A DNA stretch of 64,000 nt from NCBI GenBank assembly GCA_030737875.1, contig CM060911.1:89982599-90046598 (forward strand), in the 5' to 3' direction. Shown in pieces: positions 1-12,493 of this stretch. The translations under genes and the position numbers were made by a program. The DNA is from Allium sativum. Its lineage: Eukaryota > Streptophyta > Magnoliopsida > Asparagales > Amaryllidaceae. Every line of letters starts with the position of its first letter. The stretch's first letter is position 1. Below the pieces are notes generated by a model. The model worked only from the letters and a program-made list of their open reading frames with translations, was not told the origin of the DNA and made no database searches.

Positions 1-796
1 TTTGTTCAATTTCTATTTGAAATCCTTTGAATTTAAATTCTATTTCAATTTTTCTTACAGAATTTCTATTTGAATTTTCTTTATTCAAACTCATTTGAAT
101 TCCTTTGAATTCAAATTCTATTTCACTTCTATTTGAAATATATATATGCAAATTCCTTTATTTTACTTCTATTTGAAATCTATATTCCAATTCTCATTTC
201 AAAATTCCTCTGAAGTAATATAAATATATACATATATTTATATATATATATATCCCAAATTCAAAACATTTGAATTTTCAAACAATTTGTTTCTTTTCAA
301 ACCAATTTCCATCAAAAACTTTTCTAAGGAAGCAATTCATCACTTAGAAACTCGAAAATGAACACTGATGATGTTGCGACCACCATCAGAATTATTTCCC
401 AGCTACAAAATGAGTTCAGTACTATATTTCTTTCAAAATCCATTTAGAAAAATATTTTCCAAACTCCCAGGATTTTAAATTCTTAATTCTGGTTGGAATT
501 CAATTTCAGTTTATCACATTTGTATATTTGATTTCATATACAAATTCCATTGGTTATATATATAACTATTTCTATTTTATAATCTAATTTGATTATAATC
601 CTAACAGTCAACTTAACTATTTAAAAACAATATCATGTCCAATCTTCTGTTCAAGTGTTTATAAACTCCTATCGAAATCGTGGCGTCCCATGATTCAACC
701 AAAATTTATAATCCACTCAACAGACTGGTCAACATAATATAAAACAGTTTTTATATCAAATAACAAATACGCTCTCTCGTATATATATACACTCAA

Positions 797-833
797 CTCA
801 TTCTAGGATACTACCGATCCTATCTCTAATGAG
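797..833 (-). other. Leader hairpin of element B
   Basis: In element sense the outer stem is CTCATT with AATGAG. AGAGA is unpaired on the 5' side. The inner stem is TAGGAT with ATCCTA around the 7-nt loop CGGTAGT. The same structure with different paired bases occurs at the same place in C, E and F. That it forms in RNA is inferred from complementarity. Confidence 0.7.
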
Positions 834-869
834 CACATTCCAAAAAGCCTAGGTATTCGCTCAACCTAA

Positions 870-881
870 GCTCTGATACCA
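870..881 (-). other. Primer-binding site of element B
   Basis: In element sense this reads TGGTATCAGAGC, the usual plant primer-binding site complementary to the 3' end of initiator tRNA-Met. It lies 2 nt from the LTR end at 884, which fixes the element as minus strand. Confidence 0.92.
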
Positions 882-883
882 AG

Positions 884-2723
884 TGTAACGACCCAGATTT
901 CCGTAACATCGGAGTTGACTATATACATCATACGTCCAACCCAAACATCACGAAAATACGGAACAATTTTTTTAGAAGAAAGAGATAGAAGAAGGACATA
1001 AATAACAACACAGAATCTCACATCGCAGCGGAATAAAATATAATATATCATATCTTTGAAATACAAAATCTTCACTGTATAACATACACTTTTCAGAGTA
1101 CAACACTTACAACACAACGGAACAACTATAACTGGATAACGCTGAAGCCTCCTGCTCCAAGCTCCTTTAGATATATCTGAAAAATCCTGAACTACTTGAC
1201 TGCCCGTACAAATTTAGGCACCCAAGAGTTTAGGTAGAACAAAACAAAATAAACTCCGGGTCATTCATGGGACTGGTATGAGCAAACAGTTTAAAACAGT
1301 TTCAGAAAAACCAAATGATATCTCATAAGACCACGCCGTATAACACGGAACGGGTTTTTTCCTTATGAGAATCCAAACACTTGAATTATCTTTATATCAA
1401 AACTCTTTTGATATTATAATATTGTCTAAATCAAGTAAATAACAATCTAGTGGAACGTTTGCATCTCACATTCCACATATATATACAATCAAAACCGCAA
1501 GCACGTATTGGGTAATGGATTTCCAACTATGACAAGGTATGGAACCATCTTCCGCTGGTATATCTCTAGAGGAGAATACACCGAGTTCAACAAGAACATC
1601 TTGGAACTCAGCCACACATGACCGACCACTCATTTCGCTTGAGTGTATCGAATGTATATCACCAACGATTGGGATCAGCAACCGTTTCCCGAATGGGACA
1701 GCATCGACAATAGATTTTTAGAAGTAAATGAAACTCTAGATCAGGTGATTATACACCCTAATAGGTGCGACCCACATAGCCATGCTGCTTGCCCGATTTT
1801 TGTCATTTACTGGTTGATGAGGCTAGAAGCTACTCTTTATCATCACACCAGATTCACTTCAAATGCAACATCGTCAAATTCATCAAATCACCGATTGACG
1901 TCCTCAACAGTACATTACGTGTCAGCTAAAAGAAGTTTCCTTCTCTGCTTCCACTCTTGGTACGTTTGAAGAAATCAATGTATGTGACCTTTCTGGAAAT
2001 ACTGTGTCAGACATCCACCCATACAAGTCACCCAGGAACAGGATGAACCGAAGGCACAATTTCTATTAATAGAAAAAGTCCTTGCACTCTACTCCGTCTT
2101 CGATTATCTTTACATAATTTGATTCGCACGCTACTGTCGATATGGAGTGGTTCTTCGGATAATAATCCAACCGGTCTCTCCATACTGACAATGATGGTCA
2201 AAACTCCGAGAGTCTGTGATTTAACTATCGAATAAAAACAAGTGTTTCGATAGTCGATGATTTAACTATCGAATAAAAAAAGTGTTCATCCAAACATCCA
2301 ACAATCACTAAGCCTTTAATTAATATTCCATTAATTAAATCACTTCTCTATTTCCTTATCAATATTTGTTAACCAAATATTTTCAATAACCATATAGGCC
2401 TTTTACGTTATTTGGAAAACATTTCCGAATATCGCCTTCCTTTATTTTCTAGCTTTAGAAATATTTATCATTCTATTTCCAAGCTTACATTTATTTGGGT
2501 TAAAACGGATGTTGTGTAAAACATCGTTACGACAACCCAAATACTATATTCAACTAACTCTTATTCAACATTGATCTTTGAGCCTGAAATCTTACTATTT
2601 ATTTGTTAATAATGAAACCAATCAAGTTGGGGTATAACTACCTCTCAGACCTTGACTGAATAACATTTATAACATCAAAACAGATAAGACCACTTACGCG
2701 AATAATCAATGCCATACAATTAC
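884..2723 (-). mobile_element. Element B, LTR, downstream part
   Basis: This part of the LTR ends in TTACA (element sense) beside the primer-binding site. Positions 1190-1360 hold the block shared by the B, C, E, F and G LTRs, with ACGGGC, TCATGGGACTGG and GGAACGGG motifs on the plus strand. Positions 884-2270 are related to 7370-8890 of C in reverse complement. The LTR is interrupted at 2723 by C, and positions 2719-2723 (ATTAC) are the target duplication. Small ORFs here are conserved LTR sequence in chance frames. Confidence 0.85.
2719..2723. repeat. Target site duplication of element C, left
   Basis: ATTAC directly precedes the first base of C and recurs directly after its last base at 16465-16469. 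This is the 5-bp duplication expected of Ty3/gypsy integration. Confidence 0.9.
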
Positions 2724-3658
2724 CGTAATGGCGCGTTTTGTAAGGTATAATAATTAAGTTATTTAATTATTTAAATAAAGAATATATTAAATAAACGATA
2801 GTTGAACGTATAATTTATAATATAATTATAATCGAGCTCGAAATGGCGCGGCAGTTCGCTATTTGGAAATTTAGACTTCAACTGGATGTACAGGGTCCGT
2901 TTTAAATCGGATTTCTGTGAAACAAGAAACGTGTGGAGCTGGTGGAGTATATCTTGCTAGTGGAAGAGAAATATCGGGATTTTGTCGTGTAGATTTTGAG
3001 TTTCGTCCAGATCAAATTATCAGAAATGCAGCGCCCTGACCATAACGATTTAATTATATTTTAAATAAGGATTTAAATAGAAATCGAACATCGATATAAC
3101 CCTGGCGATGTAATATCGAGCTGTAAATATATACAGGAATATTCTGGAGCTGTATGGTATCCTACTGTGAATACAGACGGTAATAATTAATTTTAAACGA
3201 TTAATTTAATTATATTTAAATATATTTATATATTTAAATAGGCTATTTAGAGAGTTAAAAATAGCCACTTTTGCAAACGAAGTCGAAATTCGACGAAACC
3301 AGTTTTGTTGGATCCGCAATATCAAATAATTGCTAGATGTCAAGTTTCGTGATTTTTAGAGTCAGTGTGTGATCGTACAGATTTTTAGACTGAGAAATAG
3401 TCAGTATTTCAAAGGTTAAAAATACGCTGTGTGGGCATACGAAGTCGGAATTCGACGAAACCAGTTCCGTTGGGACCGTAATCTCGAAGTCTACGTACGT
3501 GTCCAGTTTCGTGATTTTTGAGCATCGTGTGGGGTCACACGGATTTTTAGAATTCTTAAACGAATATAAAACAATGAAATAAATATCTCAAATTTTTCTA
3601 AGGACTAAAACTGGCCACCCAACACCTTGTACAGCCACTAATCTCAACAACCCTCCTC

Positions 3659-3666
3659 TATAAAAC
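3659..3666 (+). promoter_or_regulatory. Candidate TATA box, C 5' LTR
   Basis: TATAAAAC follows a CT-rich run and lies upstream of the GC-rich segment. The copy in the 3' LTR is at 11226. A start about 30 nt downstream is inferred, not seen. Confidence 0.5.
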
Positions 3667-4500
3667 ACAGAACAATGTTCTCAAGCCGCCACATTCATTT
3701 GGCAGAAAAACCCAACACCGCAACAATGTAAAATCAAAAAGAATTCAAAGAAATTCTGTAAATAAATCTATGGGTTTATTTGGATCTTTGGGACGCTGCT
3801 CTTCGTTTTGATATGCTTTTCGTTGGGTTCGACGACCAGTTTGTCGCACCATCTAGTAGCAGCGCGAGCTAGGGCTTCGGGCGTGCTGAACTTGGGGAAG
3901 CCGAAGGGCGATTCACGGGCGGAGGTGCATTTGTGGTGGAACGAGGAGCTAGTTGCCGGAGTTTGGTGGTGGTTGAGCACTAAACATGTCGCTCGATCCG
4001 TAGCAATTCGAATGAGAGAAGTCGAAGTCGGATTTAGAAAGGGGAATGCGGGTTCAATTCAGATGGCGAGAGGAGGTAGAGAATTGAAAGGGAAATCGGA
4101 TGGTGTTTGGTTGAGGTGATTTCGTGGGGTAATGGTAGAGAACGGAGCGGCCGAAGTGGTGAAATGGTTTGCGTTCATTTCCTGATGCTGAGTATTCGGA
4201 GAAGAAGGAGTAAGGTTTGAACGGGTGGGCTATTAAGAAGTGGAGTGGGCCGGGCTGATTTGGTAAAGCCCATGGTTTATTTAAAAATCTAAGTTAAATT
4301 CCTTTATAAATGTGTATTAACTTCAACGTATCATATCTTATTCATATCTTAACGGAATTCTACAAAACAAATTGCGTTGGGATCGTATGGACGAGCACTT
4401 CGCAATGGAACTGACCGCTAGTCAATTGGAGTCTGTCACAATTTATAGCAAAATAAATTGTCTGAATCAAGCGATGGTTATTGTCATTGACGATGATCGT

Positions 4501-4521
4501 TCAAATGTGAGTAAATCTCAC
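4501..4521 (+). promoter_or_regulatory. GTGAG palindrome / candidate splice donor, C 5' LTR
   Basis: GTGAGTAAATCTCAC begins at 4507. GTGAG and CTCAC are inverted repeats, and GTGAGT fits a plant 5' splice site although the preceding bases (AAAT) are weak. The motif marks the change from the GC-rich segment to AT-rich sequence, as in other families here. Confidence 0.4.
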
Positions 4522-4885
4522 AAACTCTAAATAGTTCTATTTTTACAGTGTATTCTTAGAACTACTAGATATTGTCTGTTTGACTGTATGTTGACTGTTT
4601 GATTGAACTGCTAGTCAGTTAGTAGAGATTATATATATATATATTTACGTATATATATATAAACCGTCAAATAGTTATATGTTGATTCTGTTTATCAGAA
4701 TATTATACTATTGTTGTCTAACATCTGTGGTGCAGGGAAATAGGTTAGAGGAATCCAACTAGATTCCTCAACAGTTATTTTTACTGTGATTTATATATTG
4801 TGACATAAAATGTGATGTATATAATCCGTTGTGATTATGCGTGTTTGGAAAAATGTTCACCGCTGCTAGATGATGTGTTAAAAAC

Positions 4886-6870
4886 CATAAGTTAACCAAA
4901 GCGAGTTAGTCGAGTTAGACAAAGTAATTGGTTAGGTTAACCAAAGCAAAGTTAGTCGAGTTAAACAAAGTAATTGGTTAAGTAAATCAAAGCAAGTTAG
5001 TCGAGTAAAACAAAGTAATTGGTTAGGTTAACCAAAGTAAGTTAGTTAAGTTAAACTAAGTGATAAATCGATGTGAATTAGTTAAGTAAACTAAGTGATA
5101 AATCGATGTGAATTAGTTAAGTTAAAGTAAGTGGTTAATCGAAGTAAATTAGTTAAGTTAACTAAGTGGTTAATCGAAGTGAATTAGTTGAGTTAAACTA
5201 AGTGAATCGGTTAGAGTTAATCAATGTGAATTAGCTAAGTTAAACTAAGTGGATTTGTTCAGTTAATCAACACGAGTTAACCAGTTAGGTTAAACCAGCA
5301 GAGTTAACTAGTTGAGTTAACCAGTTAGGTTAAACTAGTTGAGTTGACCAGTTAGAGTTAACCAGTTAGAGTTAATCTGTTAGAGTTAACCTGTTGAGTT
5401 AACCAGTTAGAGTTGACCAGTTAGAGTTGACCAGTTAGAGTTGACCAGTTAGAGTTGATCAGTTAGAGTTATCCAAGTAGAGTTAATCGAGTAGAGTTGT
5501 CGAATATCACTTATCCGAAGTAGAGTTATCGAATATAGTGTATTCGAGAGAAGAGAAATCGAATATAGTTTATTCGAGTGGAGAAATCAAATGTTATTCA
5601 TTTGAGAAGAGTTATCGAATATAGTTTATTCGAGTGGAGAAATCAATTGTGATTTATTTTAGAAGAGTTATCGAATATAGTTTATTCGAGTGGAGAAATC
5701 AAATGTTATTCATTTGAGAAGAGTTATCGAATATAGTTTATTCGAGTGAAGAAATCAAATTTGATTCATTTGAGAAGAGTTATCGAATATTATTTATTCG
5801 AAGAGTAGTTATCGAATATTGGTTATTCGAAGTTAGTTAATCCAAAGGAGTTATTCGAAGTTAGTTAATCCAAAGGAGTTATTCGAAGTTAGTTAATCCA
5901 AAGGAGTTATTCGAAGTTAGTTAATCCAAAGGAGTTATTCGAAGTTAGTAAATCCAAAGGAGTTATTCGAAGTTAGTTAATCCAAAGGAGTTATTCGAAG
6001 TTAGTTAATCCGAAGGAGTTAATCGAAGAGTTAATCCGAAGGAGTTAGTCGAAGAGTTAATCCAAAGGAGTTATTCGAAGTTAGTTAATCGAGGAGTTAA
6101 TCCGAAGGAGTTAGTCGAAGAGTTAATCCAAAGGAGTTATTCGAAGTTAGTTAATCCAAAGGAGTTATTCGAAGTTAGTTAATTCGAAGGAGTTAGTCGA
6201 AGAGTTAATCCGAAGGAGTTAATCGAAGAGTTAATCTGAAGGAGTTAGTCGAAGAGTTAATCCAAAGGAGTTATTCGAAGTTAGTTAATCCAAAGGAGTT
6301 ATTCGAAGTTAGTTAATCCGAAGGAGTTAATCGAAGAGTTAATCCGAAGGAGTTAGTCGAAGAGTTAATCCAAAGGAGTTATTCAAAGTTAGTTAATCCA
6401 AAGGAGTTAGCCGAAGAGTTAATCCGAAGGAGTTAGTCGAAGAGTTAATCCAAAGGAGTTATTCGAAGTTAGTTAATCCAAAGGAGTTATTCGAAGTTAG
6501 TTAATCCGAAGGAGTTAGTCGAAGAGTTAATCCAAAGGAGTTATTCGAAGAGTTAATCCAAGGAGTTAGACGAAGAGTTAATCGAATATAGTTATTCGAA
6601 AGAAAGTGATAATCGAATATAGTTTATTCGAGTAAAGTTAAAAGAGTTAATCGAATATAATTTATTCGAGTAGAGTTAGAGAAGTTAATCGAATATAGTT
6701 ATTCGAATAGTGTTGGAGGAGATATCGAATATAGTTTATTCGATAGGAGTTAAGTGAATAGGGTTAATCAAATAGAGTTAAGCAAATAGAGTTAATCCAA
6801 TAGGGTCAGTCCACTAGGGTTAATTGGAAAGAGTAAATCGAATATAGTTATTCGACAGAAAGGTTAAGTA
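4886..6870 (+). repeat. Hierarchical tandem repeat array in C 5' LTR
   Basis: About 2 kb of degenerate tandem repeats. The recurring core is GAGTTA or AGTTA every 12-14 bp, separated by ATCCGAAG-, ATCCAAAG-, TTCGAAG- or GTCGAA-like octamers. Higher-order units include a 28-bp unit (about 5830-6560), a 14-15-bp GACCAGTTAGAGTT unit (about 5340-5470) and a unit of about 55 bp alternating CGAATA/TATTCG and CAAATG/CATTTG inverted repeats (about 5500-5800). Stops in every frame rule out coding. Confidence 0.9.
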
Positions 6871-8892
6871 AGGAAGTTAGTTAAAGGAATTTAAAGCGAA
6901 CTTTACCTATTTTCAAGGTTAAAAGTGTTGTTCAATTAAGGTCTGAGAGGTAGTTCTACCCCAACTTGATTGGCTTCGTTTTAACTAAGGAATGGTTAAA
7001 GTTTGGCAGTAAAGAGGATTTAAGTGAAAGGTGTAATTTAAGGAAATAGTTAAAGTTGGTATAGCGATGTTTTATCTAAACATCTGCTTAATCCAAATGT
7101 AGGAGTTTTGGGAATGTTTTCCAAAGAAGAATAAGAATTGTTTTCTAATATAGAAAACAAGGAATGGAAATGTTTTCCAGTATTAATAAATATATTTTCT
7201 AAACATTAGAAAATAGCAAATGTCGAATATAGGGAAACAGGAGATGAGAAATGAACCAAAGAGATATATGTTAAATGATGTTTGTTCGATATAATTTCCG
7301 TCTGGAAATAATATCGTTGGTGGCACACTTGTTTTTCTTTGATTGTTAACTCACAGACTATCGAAGTTTTTACCATTTTAACATTGTTAATATGGAGAGA
7401 CCGGTTGGATTATTATCCAAAGAACCACTCTGTATCGGCATAAGTGTTGCGAGCAAAATATGCCAAAGATAAATTGAAGACGGAGTAAAGTGCAAGGGCT
7501 GTTGTATAAGTCTTAGATAACAGTGACTAAGATGGATATACTGAATAGTGCCTTCGGTTTGTCCAGTCCCAGGACAACGTATATGGAAGAAGGTCTGATA
7601 GAGTATATCCAATGGATCGCATAAGTTGATCTGTTCAAACGTATTCACGTTTGGTGGCGGAGGAATTCGTTTCTCTTAGCTGTATACCCGTGTTATTTTT
7701 GGACAAGTCAATTTGTGATTTGGCGGGTATGACGATGTGACATTCTAAGTAAATGAAGATGGATGTCTGGCAGAGTATTTCCAGAAAAGTCACGTACCTT
7801 GATTTCTTCGACCGTACCAAAAGTGGAAGCGGAGAAGGAAACTTCTCTTAGCTAACACATAATGTATGGTTGTAGACGTCAAATTAGTGATCTCGATGGA
7901 TATGACGATGTGGCATTCAAAGTGAATGGTGATCAGATGTTCTGAAGATAGACGTAGCTTCTAGCCTCACACCGGGAAGTAACAAAAGTTGGGCTAGGCA
8001 GCATGGCTAGTTGGGTCATCCCCAAGCAGGGTGCATTGTCACCGATCTAGAGAATATTCATATTTATACTTCTTTTTGATTCTGTATCTTCGGATGACGG
8101 TTTGATGGCCTACAACCGTGGTGGCAATATATTCGCGACATTCAAGCTAAATGAGTGAGCAGTCATGTGTGGCCGGGTTGCAAGACGTTCTTGTTGAACC
8201 CTGAGTGTATCACCTCTAGAGTACACTATTCAGAAGGTGCTCCCATACCTTGTCTGTTGGAATCCATTCTCCGATAAGCGCCCTGCGGTTTATGATTTTA
8301 TACTATGTATGTAGAACGTGAGATGCAAGCGTTTCTGCTAGATTGATACCTATTTGTACTTAGACATTATTATAATATCACAATGATATTGCTTGTCAAA
8401 GTTGTTCAGATACTCATAAGGGAAAAACCCGTTCCGTATTCACGGCATGGTCTTATGAGATATCCTATACCTGTTTTAACTATTTTACTCATACCAGTCC
8501 CATGACTGACCCGGAGTTTACTTTGTTGTTTTCCCTAAACTCTTGGGTGCCTAAATTTGTACGGGCATTCAAGTAGTAGGGATTTACAGATATACTTGGA
8601 GAGCTTGGAGCAGGAGGCTGCAAGATTTTATAGCTATAGTTATTTCCGCTGTGTTGTAAGTGTTGTACTCTGATAAGTGCTATTGTATATATATAACTGT
8701 TTACTTCAAAGTTATGTTATATATTATATGTTATTCGTTCCGTTGTGAGATTCGTGTTACTCTGATGATTCTGATGTTCTTCTTCTTCTATTCTATTAGT
8801 TCTATCTTTTCTTTCTCACCTTCTAAATTCTTTCACTAACGTTCTCGGAATTTTCGACTCTCGAGGAGTCGAAAATTTCCAGCCGTTACAGT

Positions 8893-8904
8893 TGGTATCA
8901 GAGC
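8893..8904 (+). other. Primer-binding site of element C
   Basis: TGGTATCAGAGC, 2 nt after the 5' LTR end; complementary to plant initiator tRNA-Met. Confidence 0.93.
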
Positions 8905-8936
8905 TTAAGTTAAGAATTACTTGGCTCTGTGGCGTG

Positions 8937-8975
8937 ACTCGGTAGAGATAGGGTTAGTAATACCCTAGATTGAGT
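8937..8975 (+). other. Leader hairpin of element C
   Basis: The outer stem pairs ACTCGGT with ATTGAGT, including two G-T pairs. AGAGA is unpaired. The inner stem is TAGGGT with ACCCTA around loop TAGTAAT. It is the positional and structural counterpart of the hairpins in B, E and F, with compensated base changes. Confidence 0.7.
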
Positions 8976-10277
8976 TTGAGTGTATATATACGAGTGCGTA
9001 TTTGTATTTGATATAAAAATTGTTTTATATCGTGGAGATTCATTGGTTGAGTTGTTTATGAGTTCTGGTCGATCAGTTTGATCCACTATATCGGTAGGAG
9101 TTAATAAACACTCGAATACGATGGGTCGTCACGATATGTTTTGAAAGAGGGTAAGTGAATTTTACTTTACCCAAAGCATATTTTGATATAGATATATATA
9201 TATATATGTATCAAAATTATAATATATTGGATATATTGGTTGTTATTATAATCGAGTAAGATTGTAAATTAAATGGTTATATATATAACCAATAAGAATT
9301 CCTATAAGTAAAATACGTGGAATCAGTTGAATTAAAATCTGAAATTAAATCAGAATTTGAAATTAAAATAAGGAAATTTTAAGTTCCTAGGAGATTTTGA
9401 AAATGTTTTTCAATTCAAAATAAATATAGTATTGAACTCATCTGGATGATTGGAAAATAATTCCGAGGATGGATCGATACATCGTCGGTGTAATTTTCGA
9501 GTTTCTAAGTGGCGGATTACTACCAATGGTTTTGTTTTCAAATGGTGTTGAGGAAAACAAGTTGTTTAGAAATTCAAAAGTTTTGAATTGGTGTTAGGAT
9601 TTGAAATTGATTTGAAATAAATCCCAGGAATTTAAATCTTGAAATTTAAAATTTAACTTGTTAAGTTGAATGAATCAAGATGGTAAAAACAAATAGTAAA
9701 TTAAAATTTAACTTGAACCAAGTTAAATAAATCGGGATTCGGTTAGAGAATAATCTGGATTGGAATTAAGTTGATGGGTTAAGATTTTGAAATCTGATAT
9801 TGGAGTTTGAATAGAACTTGACTTGGATAGAACCAAGTGTTTGAGTTGAAGGTTGGATTGAGATGACATTGGTATATGTTGGGTTGATAACAGGTGGAAG
9901 TGATAAAGTTAATATGCCCGACAAAAAGGTACAAGTTTATATTTGATATAAGCATGAGATTTAGGAGCCGAATTGGCAAGTCGCTTGGCTGTTTGATTTT
10001 CTTTTGGGTTGGAGAAGGCCTAGAGAGGCGAGAGGTGGTTTGTCATATTAACCAATACAAAGGAGGGTATGGCGAAATTTTTCAAAAAATTGCAGGCATT
10101 AGAACATTCTCGTGATTTATGGAAATTCAGTTAGCCGGAATGAATTAATAATTTAATTGAAAATTTAATGGTTCAGTTGAAACTGGAGTTGAGAAGTAAA
10201 CTAAAAGATATTTGAATCTAGTTAGTAAAGTTGGTAGCATTTTCCTAGCTTAGCAATTTCGAGGACGAAATTATTTT

Positions 10278-10290
10278 AAGGGGGGAAGTC
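10278..10290 (+). other. Polypurine tract of element C
   Basis: AAGGGGGGAAG followed by TC immediately precedes the 3' LTR. The upstream TTCGAGGACGAAA also occurs, with one base changed in E, before the polypurine tracts of E and F. Confidence 0.88.
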
Positions 10291-12194
10291 TGTAATGGCG
10301 CATTTTGTAAGGTATAATAATTAAGTTATTTAATTATTTAAATAAAGAATATATTAAATAAACGATAGTTGAACGTATAATTTATAATATAATTATAATC
10401 GAGCTCGAAATGGCGCGGCAGTTCGCTATTTGGCAATTTAGACTTCAACTGGATGTACAGGGTCCGTTTTAAATTGGATTTCTGTGAAACAAGAAACGTG
10501 TGGAGCTGGTGGAGTATATCTTGCTAGTGGAAGAGAAATATCGGGATTTCGTCGTGTAGATTTTGAGTTACGTCCAGATCAAATTATCAGAAATGCAGCG
10601 CCCTGACCATAACGATTTAATTATATTTTAAATAAGGATTTAAATAGAAATCGAACATCGATATAACCCTGACGATGTAATATCGAGCTGTAAATACATA
10701 CAGGAATATTCTGGAGCTGTATGGTATCCTGCTGTGAATACAGACGGTAATAATTAATTTTAAACAATTAATTTAATTATATTTAAATATATTTATATAG
10801 TTAAATAGGCTATTTAGAGCGTTAAAAATAGCCACTTTTGCAAACGAAGTCGAAATTCGACGAAACCAGTTTTGTTGGATCCGCAATATCAAATAATTGC
10901 TAGATGTCAAGTTTCGTGATTTTTAGAGTCAGTGTGTGATCGTACGGATTTTTAGACTGAGAAATAGTCAGTATTTCAAAGGTTAAAAATACGCTGTGTG
11001 GGCATACGAAGTCGGAATTCGACGAAACCAGTTCCGTTGGGACCGTAATGTCGTAGTCTACCTACGTGTCCAGTTTCGTGATTTTTGGGCATCGTGTGGG
11101 GTCACACAGATTTTTAGAATGCTTAAACGAATATAAAACAATGAAATAAATATCTCAAATTTTTTTAAGGACTAAAAGTGGCCACCCAACACCTTGTACA
11201 GCCACTAATCTCAACAACCCTCCTCTATAAAACACAGAACAATGTTCTCAAGCCGCCACATTCATTTGGCAGAAAAACCCAACACCGCAACAATGTAAAA
11301 TCAAAAAGAATTCAAAGAAATTCTGTAAATAAATCTATGGGTTTATTTGGATCTTTGGGACGCTGCTCTTCGTTTTGATATGCTTTTCGTTGGGTTCGAC
11401 GACCAGTTTGTCGCACCATCTAGTAGCAGCGCGAGCTAGGGCTTCGGGCGTGCTGAACTTGGGGAAGTCGAAGGGCGATTCATGGGCGTAGGTGTATTTG
11501 TGGTGGAACGAGGAGCTAGTTGCCGGAGTTTGGTGGTGGTTGAGCACTAAACATGTCGCTCGATCCGTAGCAATTCGAATGAGAGAAGTCGAAGTCGGAT
11601 TTAGAAAGGGGAATGTGGGTTAAATTCAGATGGCGAGAGGAGGTAGAGAATTGAAAGGGAAATCGGATGGTGTTTGGTTGAGGTGATTTCGTGGAGTAAT
11701 GGTAGAGAACGGAGCGGCCGAAGTGGTGAAATGGTTTGCGTTCATTTCCTGGTGCTGAGTATTCGGAGAAGAAGGAGTAAGGTTTGAACGGGTGGGCTAT
11801 TAAGAAGTGGAGTGGGCCGGGCTGATTTGGTAAAGCCCATGGTTTATTTAAAAATCTAAGTTAAATTCCTTTATAAATGTGTATTAACTTCAACGTATCA
11901 TATCTTATTCATATCTTAACGGAATTCAACAAAACAAATTGCGTTGGGATCGTATGGACGAGCACTTCGCAATGGAACTGACCGCTAGTCAATTGGAGTC
12001 TGTCACAATTTATAGCAAAATAAATTGTCTGAATCAAGCGATGGTTATTGTCATTGACGATGATCGTTCAAATGTGAGTAAATCTCACAAACTCTAAATA
12101 GTTCTATTTTTACAGTGTATTCTTAGAACTGCTAGATATTGTCTGTTTGACTGTATGTTGACTGTTTGATTGAACTTCTAGTCAGTTAGTAGAG

Positions 12195-12196
<2 letters not shown>

Positions 12197-12245
<49 letters not shown>
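12197..12245. repeat. TA microsatellite in C 3' LTR
   Basis: About 25 TA units, against a much shorter run near 4630 in the 5' LTR. The expansion arose after the two LTRs became separate copies, or is an assembly effect. Confidence 0.85.
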
Positions 12246-12248
<3 letters not shown>

Positions 12249-12493
12249 CGTATATATATACATAAACCGTCAAATAGTTATATGTTGATTCTGTTTATCA
12301 GAATATTATACTGTTGTTGTCTAACATCTGTGGTGCGGGGAAACAGGTTGGAGGAATCCAACTAGATTCCTCAACAGTTATTTTTACTGTGATTTATATA
12401 TTGTGACATAAAATGTGATGTATATAATCCGTTGTGATTATGCGTGTTTGGACAAATATTCACCGTCGTTAGATGATGTGTTAAAAACCATAA

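Larger units (their letters stand above)
1..883 (-). mobile_element. Element B, interior (5' leader), partial
   Basis: AT-rich non-coding leader of a minus-strand LTR retrotransposon, next to the primer-binding site at 870-881 and running off the left edge. It contains the conserved leader hairpin at 797-833. The stretch 360-440 resembles the leader of element C near 9420-9500 in reverse complement, so the two elements are related. I see no coding potential; the far left is AT-rich sequence with repeated TTTGAATTC-like motifs. Confidence 0.75.
2724..8890 (+). repeat. Element C, 5' LTR (6167 bp)
   Basis: It starts CGTAATGGCG where the 3' copy starts TGTAATGGCG, so the first base is probably mutated. 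It ends GCCGTTACA next to the primer-binding site. In order it holds two related blocks with ACGAAACCAG (about 3279 and 3440), a TATA box at 3659, a GC-rich first-exon-like segment (about 3780-4250), the palindrome/donor motif at 4507, a 2-kb repeat array (about 4886-6870) and the shared block near 8410-8570. Confidence 0.92.
8891..10290 (+). mobile_element. Element C interior, non-coding
   Basis: The 1.4-kb interval between the LTRs holds the primer-binding site, the leader hairpin, AT-rich filler, the shared module of about 140 bp (about 9960-10115) and the polypurine tract. The short ORF at 9894-10115 falls partly in the conserved module and shows no retroelement domain. I see no gag or pol trace. 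Confidence 0.88.

Noticed and set aside
5830..6560. Regular repeats that could suggest a CRISPR array
   Set aside because: Units are contiguous with no unique spacers, are degenerate, and lie in a plant LTR.
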